From Campylorhamphus procurvoides (taxonomy: Eukaryota; Chordata; Aves; Passeriformes; Dendrocolaptidae): 64,000 nt of DNA. Below are positions 24,171 through 35,970 of the stretch, in pieces. A model generated the notes under the pieces. It searched no databases, had not been told where the DNA came from, and was given only the letters and a program-made list of their open reading frames with translations. The first letter of the stretch is position 1, and every line of letters begins with the position of its first letter. The stretch spans positions 1 to 64,000 of the forward strand of contig WBMV01002843.1 of NCBI GenBank assembly GCA_013396655.1, in the 5' to 3' direction. Made by a program: the position numbers and the translations under genes.

Positions 24171-25768
24171 TTACAACGCTAAAGAGCTGCCAAGGCAGCT
24201 CTTGGTTGGTCATGTTTGTGAAATGATTGCCATACTACATGTTGTCAAAGTTTAGAACAGCCCAGTAGACTCCGAAAGAATGAATTTGATACCTCTATTG
24301 AGCTGTAAATATTTTTTGTTTACACTATCTTGATCTATAATTAAGCAGCTCCTTTCAAGAGAAAATAACCAAGTGATAGGTTTCTATTTAACTGGTACAT
24401 GTCAAATAGGTTGGTAAATAGAAATAAACACAGTTCTAACAGACACAGAAAGTGCTGAGCTATCGACTATTTGGAAAGTATAGCAAACCATGCTGTGACA
24501 ACTATAATGGGGAATCTGTTCTGCAGTACCAGACTCCCTTAAAAGTAAGCCAAACAAATATACCTGCTGCATCCAGAAGGAATCACAAGGCAATGGTTGT
24601 GCCCGGGAAGGAAAACTTCCTATTCCTGGCTTTTACAGATACAATCTTGCAGGCTTTGACAATACAGTACTTGAAAAGTTTCTGTCCCACACATCTTTCC
24701 CCTCTTTTCCAACCTAAATGAAACCATGACTAGGCAGAAAGTGGTATTTTTAACAAGTGCATTTGTTTACTCTTGTTTACTCCCGACTGAAACCTCCCTC
24801 TTACGCTGGTATCATCTACAGGATCTCTGTGGCATTGCTTTCAGTAGGATCCCACTTGACTGCAGGTTTTCAGTTCCCTGCTTGCATTTAATGCTCTTAA
24901 GTGTATACAGGAAGATGCAAATAACTTTTCTCCCAGCTTTTTGTCTCTGTCCTTGCTATGTTAACCAGGTTCACAGCAGTAGCTTTGTTTTCTTGTCATT
25001 TTTGCTATTTGAATTTGTTAGCAAACAATGACAAATTTTCACGGGCTAGCACCAGTTCTCTGTACTTGCTGATGCCTCTCACACAGCAGAAACAGCGAAA
25101 CAGGTGCCAGGTTCAAACAAGATTAAATACAATACTTAAGCCATGTCTTTTATATTTATAACAAATCTTACAAATCAATTTTAAAGATAATAAATAATTG
25201 GAAGCTTAGCTGTATGAGCTCCCTCATCTTTTTAGTACAATGAAGCAAGAAAGAAAAACAGAAGGATGCCAAAAGTTGTAAAATACTCACAAGTCTCGTA
25301 AAGCTGTGCAGCAAGTTGACACAGAAGTTAGGATAAAGTTTGCACTAATGACAGCAGCAAATGCTCCACCCCCTCCTCCCTTCTGTTTTACTTTCAGTTG
25401 TTATATAATAATATAGAGCTAGACTTGTATCTAATATAAGGTGGAAATTATTCTTACGACAAAGAGCGGATAGTAGGGATTTCCTGCTGCCGTTTCTGAG
25501 TCATTTTCAGACTTGGGAAAAAACCCACACAAACCCCCCCCGGGGAAATACATATGCCTGTGATTTAGGAGGCAGGCAAATGACTGACAAACACGAAAGG
25601 CAGCTGGCTGTTTGCTGCCCCAAGCAGCGACGTTTATGCATGTTACCTCTTATCATTCCTTACAGTGAAGAAAGTTCATGGTTTGTGCCCTTGGCGCTGC
25701 ACAATCCCTTCCCTTCTTGCAGCTTAAGTGTATCCAACTCCCAATTAGGGCTCAGAAAAGTTGCTTAC
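24171..25768. other. Unique noncoding DNA
   Basis: Composition is AT-rich again. Open frames of up to about 100 codons on the plus strand (24,452-25,161) show no recognisable family. A C/G homopolymer patch (CCCCCCCCGGGG) lies at about 25,536. No repeat or RNA gene is recognised. Confidence 0.55.
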
Positions 25769-25946
25769 CTTGGAATTGAACACTGTAGCTTTATGCTGTG
25801 ACTCCTCCTCTTCAGACCAGTGTTTTACTGGGGCAGCCACCACGGGAGGGAAAGAGAAGTGGCCTTTCAGGGCAATACCAGGAAGCCACAGAAGAGGATT
25901 GTGAGGACAGAAAAGAGCATCTTCAGAAGGTACAGCATCTGGCTTG
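25769..25946 (-). other. Speculative exon B
   Basis: On the minus strand a 178-bp segment is bounded by a T-rich acceptor (TTGTTCCACAG) and a good donor (AAG|GTAAGC). When joined to speculative exon A (26,260-26,401) in that exon's only open frame, it adds 26 codons and then TGA at 25,867-25,869. The added residues include the hydrophobic run LLKMLFSVLTILFCGFLVL, which would make a C-terminal membrane anchor. No protein family is recognised. Good-looking splice sites around short open segments arise by chance in sequence this long, so this is a lead only. Confidence 0.18.
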
Positions 25947-26259
25947 CTGTGGAACAACAGGGCAGAGAGGTGCCATAGGCGCAGGTGACAGCAGAAGAGG
26001 ATCCTTATAAAGGAGTTAAAAACAATACTCTGAAAATTGCACTGAACTCAGAAGTTGTGGATTTTAGCTGTTAAGAAAAGTGAGGGTTTAGTGCCAATGA
26101 TAATGATAGGGAATGGCAGCTGTAATCCTAAAGTCCTGCTTAGACAGGATCAGCATCAGAAACAACTTTTCTACCTCGAGATAAACTTCAATGTCTTGAA
26201 AAGATGAGCCTCAGCAGCTCCCCAGGAGGACTGTCAAGTTTCCAGGAACCATCACTTAC

Positions 26260-26401
26260 CTGTGTAAGGTTCATTAACTCCAGAGGCAAGAGTGAAAACA
26301 GTACTTAATCTCTGTGCCATCTTCTTTATGCCCTCGTCTGTGCTATTCTGGGTGCTGGTTGTTATTCCGTGCATGTTGCACTCTGAGATGGTAAAAGTAT
26401 T
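26260..26401 (-). other. Speculative exon A
   Basis: A 142-bp minus-strand segment has a strong acceptor (CATTTTTCTGCAG) and a consensus donor (CAG|GTAAGT). Only one frame is open across it (47 codons, ending in phase 1), and it contains two N-x-S/T sites (NST and NTF) and one cysteine. The next candidate acceptor downstream is exon B. No upstream partner exon or start codon could be assigned convincingly, although another acceptor-to-donor segment lies at about 26,540-26,790. No family is recognised. Confidence 0.18.
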
Positions 26402-29400
26402 CTGCAGAAAAATGACAGGGTTTTAGAAATGCCTCTGTCTCCTTACTGAAGAAGAGATGGGTTTCTAGAGTTGGGCATTTCCTTCTTGTTCTCAGTGAAA
26501 TAACATTTTTTCAGGAACACTAGAAACAATACCAGTTACCTCACTGTGGTGTCATATTCTAATACAGCCAGATTCAGAAAATTTATTTGTGAACCCAAAT
26601 ATGACTTCTGTGTCTTCAGCAGAGGTCATGCAAGTGAGAGAAACAAGGACTGGAACTGAAAGTTTCCAGAGAGTAGTTATAGATGGCTGCATGACAAATT
26701 CATCACATGGGGCAGCTTGCTGCCACTTCCCAGCACTCCAGTGCTGTATCCTGCCATCCAGCTTTTGGGGCCAGCATCCATTCTGCACCGAAATTAAATG
26801 AAATGAAGCCACTCTGATTAGCTCCCGTATGGGATCAGGTTTGCAGTCACTACCACTGCAAAGACCCTTTCAGCATTTAACATAAGACAACCAAAAAAAG
26901 CAGAACTCACGATTTCATGCTCTCCAAGGACTCTTGGCTTTCTCACACATCACTGTATTTGTGGCTCCAGGAAAGCACCTACTCGCCCTCCTCATGCACT
27001 GCCTCAGTGCAGGCGGTGAATGCCCCTTTTGAAGCAGTTGTGCAGACACGAGAGGTGTTAGGTGCTTCAGCCAGCAGTTGTTGGAAACCTGGGCACGATA
27101 TGAAAGTGAAAATAAAAGCATCGACTTGGCTGGAATTCTTGTTGTGTCAGAGTCCAAAAATGCAAGTGAGGAGGAGGTACCAGCACGGCAGGAAAAAGCG
27201 CCAGCCTAGATGAATATTTAAACCAAAGGAACACACCCATTTGTTAATTGTCTTATTGGAAGGGCACTTCTTTTCAGACAAAAGTGGTCGTGAACAACTC
27301 TGTTTCTTCAGCTCACTCCGCCTCAAAGAAGGAGAGTAAACGATAACAAGCAAACCTGTGAGTGTGTGTGTTTGGAATCAGACCCCAAGGTCTCTCCTAT
27401 TTGCCGCTGTTTAAAACTGAAAGAAAATGTTTGCCATTGGTTTTTGCTTTTTGATGTGATACCTTTGCTAAGCTATAATTTGACGGATTTTTCTAAACTA
27501 GGAAAAAATTATAAGCAAACAGCCAAAAAGAAAGCTCACAAAGCTTGGAGTATTAATGAATTCTATTATGTGAGAAAAGGGAAAGAATACTTTGTTTACT
27601 TATTTTTTTAAAATTGATTTCCTGTTTCTTTTGAACACAGCAAAATGGAATCACTGTACATAAAGTGAATTTTTTTTGCAGCTGTCTCTTTTTTTAAGAG
27701 ATGTGTTTTACTTGCATTTCTGCAGTTAAAATATATTGATTTCCAACTTAATATTAAAACTATTCCTAAACATTACAGTAGTTGTATGGTAATAATGCAA
27801 GTGTCAGTATGTATTACAGTACAATAGGGTGGCGCTACCACCTGCACTCCCTCACAATTTAATTCTCATTCATTTTCTTAATTAGAAAAAAATGTGCTCC
27901 CTAATTATACAAGGGACATTTTATAGTCATCTAAATGCTACTAGCCACATCAAGGTGTTTATGTATAGCATAAATTATTCTCATATTCTCTTACAAGCAA
28001 AATAGCCCTTTCTAATTTATGCAAGTTTCACTTATAGCAGACACAGTCTGTTTGGCAAGATATTGGCAATGACTCTCTCTAAAGAGCAACTAAATCGTAA
28101 ATTTAGCATTTTAAGTGCAGTGACAGAGAAAGTGAATGCAGACTGTAAAGTGAAAACAGATACATGGCTGTAATTTTGAAAATAAAACAGGGTAACTGAA
28201 AATTCAAACATGACCATCCTGATTGGAAGCTGCATTACCCAAATGTTTTGTGTGGCTGCGTGACAGCCACCAACAAGTTTGTGATTTCTGTTCTCTTCCA
28301 AGTTTGCCTGAATTCTCATGAAATTAATGCCTTTGGAATTTGTGTTGGCTCTGTCTCTGAACACCAGAGCAGGAAATATTGCTGCAGGAGCAAGAGTGAA
28401 GAAAGAGGAGGGCAGAAGGCTTTTCCAGAGCACTATAGTGATGTGGGTGAGTATACAAAAAAATAGCAGTTCTAGCAAACACAGATCCCTTTAGGATGTC
28501 CCCAGCTGACCCAGCTCAGGGCCAACTTTCTTTGCTACATTTTTGAGTGCTTAAAGATGAGACTGCACTACACTCTTCTCACTTACTGTCTCAGTATCAG
28601 TCCTTTATTAGAAAAAAGTTTTGAATGGAAACCTTCTTTGATAAGTTGCCAGCTCTGATAAGACTCATTAGAGCATAATGATTTTAATTTTGTTTAAATG
28701 AATTCCAAAATTTTTAAAGAACCTGATCCATACAGGCAGATGCAGAAGACAGCAATTGCAATTCAAAATGTGCCTCTTCCTAAGGATTTTTTTTATTATT
28801 ATTATAGTGTTCCTGCTGTCTTTGAATTTTCACTGCAGGGCTGAGCTACTACACCCTCAATTATCAACCCCATGAATTTCTGCCTAGGAAAATGAAAGAA
28901 CTGTTGTTTTTTCCCTCTAGGTGACAGATAGGGTATAAAGAGCTGGTAAGGATGTACAGCCTTGGCTCCCTTCACTCCCAGGGTGGCAGCCAGAGGAGTT
29001 GACTGGGGAAACAACCTTCTACCTCTGAGAAGTCACATCCTAATCATCCCACCAGCATTCACCTTTACTCCTTGGTGTTCAGCAAAGATGAACCTCATTT
29101 CTAGTGATAGTTGCCAGCAGCACAGTGTCTTACTACTGAGCAGGAGGGGACAGAGGGGAGCTTTTATGATGAGGGATGACTTGTATGACTTATAAATATA
29201 AATATGTCTTGGATAAATGGTAAGATACATTCCTGGAAATTATCATCTTCAGGAAATCATACATATATCTGAAATGGGAAACTGTCCTTCAGCAGAGCTC
29301 TAACAACACATAAACCAATGCTGAAGACTGAAATAATTCTATGGAGTTATTGCTGTAATAGAACATGTAGTATTCTAAACATGTTACTAAGGGGAATGTG

Positions 29401-32400
29401 TGCCATCTGAATATCCAGGCAACTTCTGCTTCATGGCTGGTATAGGACTGTAATCTGTCTCTTTTTTTCATACTCAATTATAATGTTTCCTAAATTATAG
29501 ACTCTTCAGATTGCTTATGAAAAACTGGCATTGCAAAACTGCTATTTAATTTCTAGACACATCTGGAGAGACATTGATATTCTGCCTTTCAGAAGCATGC
29601 ACAATATTTCTGGCATGTTATAATCTATCAACTATTGCCACTAAGAATGAGCTATTCCTATTTAAAGAGATAGTGTTTCCAAGCAAAATCATATCGATTG
29701 CTAAGTTAGCAAAGCAAAAGAAAGGGAAAGGCATTTAATGTGTAAAATGAGTAGAAATATCTTTCTGAATCTGTGAAAAAAATTAACACAGAGAAATGTG
29801 CAGCTTTTAGTTGGAGTCATGAGAGGAACATATAAACCTAAGTGTTTTGCCTAGTACCTTGTGAACAAACATTACCCTATTTAGGCAAAATATTTGCAGT
29901 ATTTTAGCCTAAAAGTTTTCCTAAAAGTGTTGCTCTTTAAATTGCATGATAGGAAAATCCTATGCACAAAATAATTATATGAATAAGAAAGCTGGCTAAC
30001 ATGCCAGAAGGAATGTCTTCACTACAGTGATTCTCTCAAATTATACTCGTGTTACTTCTCTCCGTGTTAATCCAACCTGAGTGGAGTGGCCAGACCACAA
30101 AGAGGAGGGTGGGTTCCTTTCCTCAAAGCTAACCATTTGTTAAACCATTTTCTCAAGATCTCTCAGACCATGTGGGCACCCTCTGTGAGGTGAACAGCCT
30201 GCTTTGTGGCTCACTTTGCCATTGGTAGGTGAAGCTTTCAGGAGCACAGGAGAATCAGATCCCAACCCATATGACAATGCAAAGAAGTCCTACTAGAAAG
30301 AAATAACATGCAAACGAGAGAGAGATGAAAGACGAAAAAACACAATTGAGTAATGGTGTGCATTCCATCAAGATTATTTGCCTTTTTTTTCTTTTTAACA
30401 CTAAAATACAATAACCATGACATATTTATCAAATTTCTCATCTTATACTACTGTTTTGTAGTTTTATTATGCTGTAATACAGCTGGTCTCTTTAAAACTC
30501 AGAGCTTCTGTGAAAAAAATATAAAACACTTAGTGGAAAGTAATTTCTGTATAAATAGAGGAAACAAGATACTTAGTTACCACGTGGACCAAATGTATTC
30601 TAAACCCTTAAAATGTAAGAGGTTCTGCACATCATATTGTATTTAGCTAAAAGGAAGGAAATGCTTTCTCCAAGTGGTTTAAATTAGGAGTCACATCAAA
30701 TTCAAAGTTGTCTTTAGTTTTATCACATTGCTTTCAGGCTTTCAGGGTATATAAAGAGCCTTTTCATATATTAATGACACTTGTGGAATATTAAACTCCC
30801 ACATCACCCCACAACATCACTCCTTTACAAGAAAAAAAATCAATGTGCTTTCTGTAGGAAATCTTAATATATGGCACACCATGTACAGAAATGATGAATG
30901 CTATGGGAGTTAGCAAAATTTTGAGTAGTTGATGAAAAGATGGTGGTTTGAAATTTACTATCAATAATTGGTCATTTTTCATTTCAGTCCGTGTTTTTTT
31001 GATAGATTATTGTCCTCAGACCAGCAATTTCTCCCATCTGTTATTTCTTCCTTTTCCCCAGAGCACCTGTTATTCAGAAGCAGCAGCTTCCTCTGAATGG
31101 TGTGCCATTGCTTTTACTGGTGCCACATGGGACACAGGACTGTTCAATGTGCATAAGAATAGAGATTCCCCATTTTTAACCTCCACTGCTCACTTGGAAT
31201 TCTTCTGTCCTCTGCCTCTGTCCAGCCTAAGTGACTAAAATTCATTGTAGGGATTCATACAGCAGCATATAACAGCAGAAATGTACAGCCCTTTTCCAGT
31301 CCTCCTTGTTTCCCTGATTATTTATCCCTGTGTACTTCCCTAAAACAGCCAAAGTGTTTGTGGACAGGATTTCCAGTATCAGGCTACTGAACTCGACTTG
31401 TCTAGTGAGCAGATTCCATGAATTGTCTATGTCAAGATCCAAAATGCTGGATTGCAGAGGAAGTGTTTCCTAATATTGGCATGTCTGTCTGCCACTGATA
31501 TATGACTTGGTGTTCTTGTTACTCCTCAAGGAGATTTAGTGTCTGCTCAAGATTGTTCAAAATAGAGAAACACCAAAGACAAACTTCTGGACCGTGTCCT
31601 AGTGTGGAGGGTGAAGCAGGAGCAGCCTTTAAATTGCTACTGCAATATTGTCCAAACTGGGGAAATACAAATGTCTGTTGGTATGGTTGGATCAAAGTGT
31701 GTGAGCACTAAAATAAAAGATGAAAGATGCTCAGCAGATTATTATACACTCTGCAGAGTTGAAAATGTGAGAGGAGAAAAAATAAAAAGGCAGCTTTTTG
31801 TAAAAAAAACTGTATGGAAGAGTCGAAACTCAAAGCATCCATTTTTGCTAGGTTTGCCTTTTTTGTGTGACTCCAGAAGCTACTTACATGGTACTTTGTC
31901 AAATATAAGCTAAGAGTAGCATGCACAAATATATGAAACATAAATAAAAATCATATATAGTGAACTTTAATCAACAGAGGCAAAGATGTTTTTCCACTGG
32001 AACAAAGTTGAGACTTTAGTGCTATAAAAGGGAGTTTAAGAGACTGTAGAGGACACCATAAATAAGACTGCAAGTACTGTTATGGAGCCTTTAGGCTTCA
32101 TGTATGCGTTTAATAAGGAAATCAAGTTTGAACTCAGGAAAATACATTGCCCCAAAAAGATTTCAGTTTGTGAGAGTGCAACTACACACAGTAATGCTAA
32201 TGTGTAAATCCTGTGTAATGAAGACACTGAGGAGTGAATTTCCAAGACATGGACGTGTGTCAGTGTAGGCATGTTCCAGAAGAACAGTGGACTTGATGTG
32301 ACCTGAGAAAGGCTAATAAAGTATCTCCAAAATCTCAGATATGAAGATCTATTACATTTCTTGTCACTTCCCAAATACCTTTGTCACCAGCAACATCCTG

Positions 32401-34249
32401 TCACTTGCTTTTTATAGCCACGAGGTTCCTTCTGAAGTGACTCCCACTGAATTTACCAGAGAGCATCTATTTTGTGCAGCTCCCAATGCAGTTAGTTTCC
32501 TGTCTAAAATCAATGTTTTGTGGCTTAGGGGAGGGATAGAATTGAGTCCCTGCTGATATGACACTTTCTTGCAAAGCCTTCCATGTATTTATACCAGTGG
32601 AGACTCTGTGATTTCCAAGATTTGTATTACATGCAGCTGGTCCATAAAATTGCATACATTGTCTGTTTCATTCGTGGGTGTGACTGTCTGAAATCAATTC
32701 TAGCCTACTTTCATACACAGATCAACACAGGCTTTGACCTAAGAATCTGATAAACACAGTCTTCTGGATCTCTTGCTCCCAGAGGGGCAAGAGATCATTG
32801 TATCTTTGGCTGAGTCTTTGCACAGAACATATGAAAAAGTGAATTGAAATGGATGATGTTGAAAGATCATAATATGCTAAATCACAAGGGCTTGGAGGTG
32901 TTTTTTATTGCCAGTCATCCCAATTAGCAAGAGCTGTATTCAGCGACTTTATATAAAATCCTGTATACTCTGGCTGAAATAGGAAGTTTAGCTTAAAATG
33001 ATGGCTTTTTTTCTAATTTGTACATTTCTCAAAAGCAAGACGAATATATGAAATCAGTGACCTTCTCAAGGCTGCTTAGGGATATAAATGGCCCCTGTGT
33101 GATTGCTGACAAGCAGGTAGTGAAACTTGAAGTTTTAAAAGTACTAGAAATATTCATATATTTCATCTGATAATTTAAAAATAATTACTTCTTCACCTGA
33201 GAAGGAGAAATGCTGGGGGTTTTTGTCATCATTTGCATTGTGATATCTGGTTGTTTGGGGGTTAATATGGAGTGTTCCTTAGTTGTGTGTATAATACAGT
33301 TTGGGAGTTGTCTTTGTTAAAATAAATCAAAAACTCAGTTGTAAAGGTTTTGTGATAGTGTTTAGTCCATCTTTCTGCCCTAAGGTGTGAGCATTTGTGC
33401 CTAAACTGTACCTAGTGGATATTCTGTTAATGTTCTCTTCAAAACATCCAGTGTGCTTAAGAACTTTACAGGGACATAATAAGACATGCAAGATCCTGTG
33501 GCAAATGCAGGAAAACTGGGAATGAGAAAACACATTGCAGATAAGATGGGTCTTACAGGTGGACAGAAAGCTCTGTTGGGGTACCAGAGGACCACGGCTC
33601 TAACTCAAGACCAGAAGTGATGTTCCCCTATGCAAGGATGTGTGGGCAGGGAGGGAGTTGTGTTTAAAATATCCATTCTCTCTGCCCTAATGATTCTGAG
33701 TTAATTTGAAAATGTGGGTGTTTTTCTGCCTTGTATTTTTCTGCTGTTCAGAATCTCATGGTGCTGTTTCTGATTTGTTGACTGCCCTCGAGCCTCTAGC
33801 TAAGCAGTGGATTTCCTTCTTGCCTGGTGTAAAGGCTACTCTTGGTTGCCTTTTTTTTTTCCTCCATTGCATGCCTCTTCCAGGGCATGGCTGTTTGTGA
33901 CTGGCTGCCTTCTCCTGAGCTGTGCCATGGCTGGGTATCCCCATTTCCATCATCTGACTCTGCAGGTTTTGTACTTGGTCTGTTGCAGTTTGGGCTGCTT
34001 CTTCACTTTTTTATGATTTTGCAAACTGCTTTTTCCTTCAGAAACATTTCATTCGCTCTGTTTAGTATTGTCTGAGGTTTTTGCTAGCAGAGCTTTCATT
34101 TGATGGTGAAAGTGCTTGAATAATACTGGCTGACCTACCTGTTTGCATTCTCTCAGTTACAAAAGTTCCTCTGTGGGCTTCACACCTGAGTCCACCTTTC
34201 CAACAGGTTGTGTCCCCTCATTGCTTGCTTATATTAATTTCTTATGACA
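26402..34249. other. Unique noncoding DNA
   Basis: No repeat family or RNA gene is recognised over almost 8 kb. The longest open frame is 148 codons (minus strand, 28,032-28,478), with no recognisable domain. Small T-rich runs occur at about 28,785-28,805, 30,380 and 33,850. The block 27,600-28,300 is listed separately as a candidate conserved noncoding element. Confidence 0.5.
27600..28300. promoter_or_regulatory. Candidate conserved noncoding element
   Basis: Dense, non-repetitive AT-rich sequence contains homeobox-type cores (CTTAATTAG, CCTAATTATAC, TTTAATTCTCATTCATTTTCTTAATTAG), an isolated GGTGGCGCTACCACCTG patch at about 27,829-27,845 that includes an E-box-like CACCTG, and octamer-like TTATGCAAG. 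This resembles known vertebrate conserved noncoding elements, but no alignment could be made. Confidence 0.22.
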
Positions 34250-34365
34250 GAATGTCAAAAGTCTTAACGAAGTCAAGATGATGTGACAGCTGCTGTCTAT
34301 CCTGTATCATTTAGATTTGTTGCCCTGCCACTAAAGGAATAATTTGTCATAATTTGCCTATAACA
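34250..34365 (-). mobile_element. Ancient CR1 ORF2 fragment
   Basis: The + strand reads GTCAAAAGTCTTAACGAAGTCAAGATG, then GCTGCTGTCTATCCTG, TTGTTGCCCTGCC and GGAATAATTTGTCATAATTTGCC. It matches in order the reverse complement of the CR1 reverse-transcriptase region that normally reads 'tatcaaaagccttgctaaagtcaagatg...gttaccctgtcaaagaaggaaattag'. It is highly diverged and short, so it is an old relic. It sits 1.1 kb from the endonuclease-bearing CR1 at 35.4 kb on the same strand, and the two could come from one old insertion. Confidence 0.5.
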
Positions 34366-35433
34366 AAATGTGTGGACTTCTTTCTCCTCCAATTCCCATT
34401 TTCTCTGAGTGCTTCTTCTGTTAGGTTTCAAGCATGGGTGACTGTGTCTAGACTCTAGTGTCCTTCTTCTTCCTGCTCCCACCTCAAGGGCAGTCATTCT
34501 GCACCAACTTGGACCCTAACACATCCATCAGAGCTTAAGAAAGGGAAAGGAGATAGGAGATCAGTCAACCCAAAGGTCTGCTAGCCCACAATGCAGCATG
34601 CCTGCCGTCTGCTGGCCAGAAGCACATGGGCAGAGCCAGGGCACAGGGACCCTTCCCAGGGATACCCTTGTGTCCTCTGGAGATCTCCCAGACAGCTTGT
34701 CTCTTTCAGGCAATGCAAGCTGCCATGATCATTCACATCAAATCTTAAACAGGAGACCCCCTTGGTTCACTATGCTGTTTGTTCACTATTTGTTCTCTAT
34801 GCTTTTCCTGCTAAGGACAATTTAATTCTTATTTTTAGTGACATGGTCTGTTCCCTGTCTAAACATATTGCTGAAGATCCAAGTGGTTTTGATACGTGTT
34901 GTGTCTTGGTAAGTGAAATGTTGTATGTTATTTTTAAAATAACCATGTATCTAAAATTTATGGCAGCACCTCCCTTTGCATCTGATGGTAAATGCAACAT
35001 GTCCCTTGTACAGTATTTCCAGAGGCACGGAAAGTACAATTCTCATTATATGAATGTCCAGTTTGGCCCTACGTGAGTGCATATTTGGTTCATGAATGCT
35101 AACCTAGGTGTAGCTGTGCTGCATTTTCAGAATCAATTAAATATTTTATGTAAATGTATGGGCATTTCGGGCATTAGATTTTTAGTACAGTGTAGGACAG
35201 TGCATGGCAGACTGACCAGTCTAATCCTATAAACCACTGGAAGTAAATGCCTGTTTCATTTATCCTCATGTCTTCAATTACTTGTTCCTATGTTCTATTG
35301 CTACTAGCTTGTGAACTAAACATCTAGAAAAATTTTAAACAGGGGCGAATTAAAAACTATTGTCTGACATTGAAATGTATTCTTCATTTGGAACCATATT
35401 CCAAACAGAGGATCTGAAAAAATAGCAGGACAG
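34366..35433. other. Unique noncoding DNA between two CR1 remnants
   Basis: No gene is seen. Short open frames at 34,598-35,076 (plus) and 34,797-35,039 (minus) have no recognisable family. Confidence 0.5.
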
Positions 35434-35970
35434 CAGGTCCAGAGGGGTGACTTCCCTAGTCAGGTCACTCACCAGTGGGTCAGGAAGTTCTCTCACACAC
35501 ACTCCAGAAACCTCCTGAGCTGTTTTCTCTCTGCTGTGTTACATTTCCAGCAGACATCTGGTAAGTTGAAGCCCCCCATGAGAACAAGGGCCAGCATTGG
35601 TGAGACTTCTCCCAGCTGCTTGTAGAATATTTCATCTGCCTCCTCATCCCCATGGGATGGTCTATACTGGACTCCCACCACAACAACCATCTGTTGGCCT
35701 TCCCTCTGGTTCTGACCTGTAAACACCCAACACTATCACCACCGACATTCAGCTTTAGACAACCAAATCCTGACACCTTTTTGTGGGGAGAAGCCCTAAC
35801 TACTATTTGAGCCCTGCCAGGCACTTCCATAGTTTCTAACTCATCAATCACCCTTCTGGCTTTGCTGCCACATGGATCTCCATCCCCTGGTTCCACTAAG
35901 ACAGCAGAATGAAGGACCTTGCAGGTGCACTGTCCCTCAAACATTGGCATGCTGACCCTAGGCTTGTCTT
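35434..35970 (-). mobile_element. CR1 LINE fragment with endonuclease coding sequence
   Basis: The minus strand encodes part of the CR1 ORF2 APE-type endonuclease. In the frame 35,493-35,726 one reads SHGDEEADEIFYKQLGEV, then LALVLMGGFNLPDVCWK and RRFLECV. The usual G-D-F-N motif is G-G-F-N here, so a catalytic aspartate is lost. From about 35,760 the sequence jumps to text that belongs well 5' of the endonuclease (GTGGGGAGAAGCCCTAACT, GGCACTTCCATAGTTTCTAACTCATCAATCACCCTT). The same text occurs in the 23-kb CR1, so an internal deletion has joined the two parts. The copy lacks RT and 3' UTR and cannot move. In an intact element this enzyme nicks target DNA for priming. Confidence 0.8.

Noticed and set aside
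23185..24226. Long open frames (up to about 290 codons) on both strands across the GC-rich minisatellite
   Set aside because: All frames are open because the GC-rich 25-bp unit lacks stops and shifts frame each unit. There is no codon structure, splice support or family resemblance.
26540..26790. Possible further minus-strand exon upstream of speculative exon A
   Set aside because: The acceptor is reasonable but the donor is weak, and every frame contains a stop before or near the donor.
28032..28478. 148-codon open frame on the minus strand, and an exon-like plus-strand segment at about 28,302-28,445
   Set aside because: Conflicting strands are open over the same bases and no domain is recognisable. 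Splice-like motifs alone are too common to support an exon.
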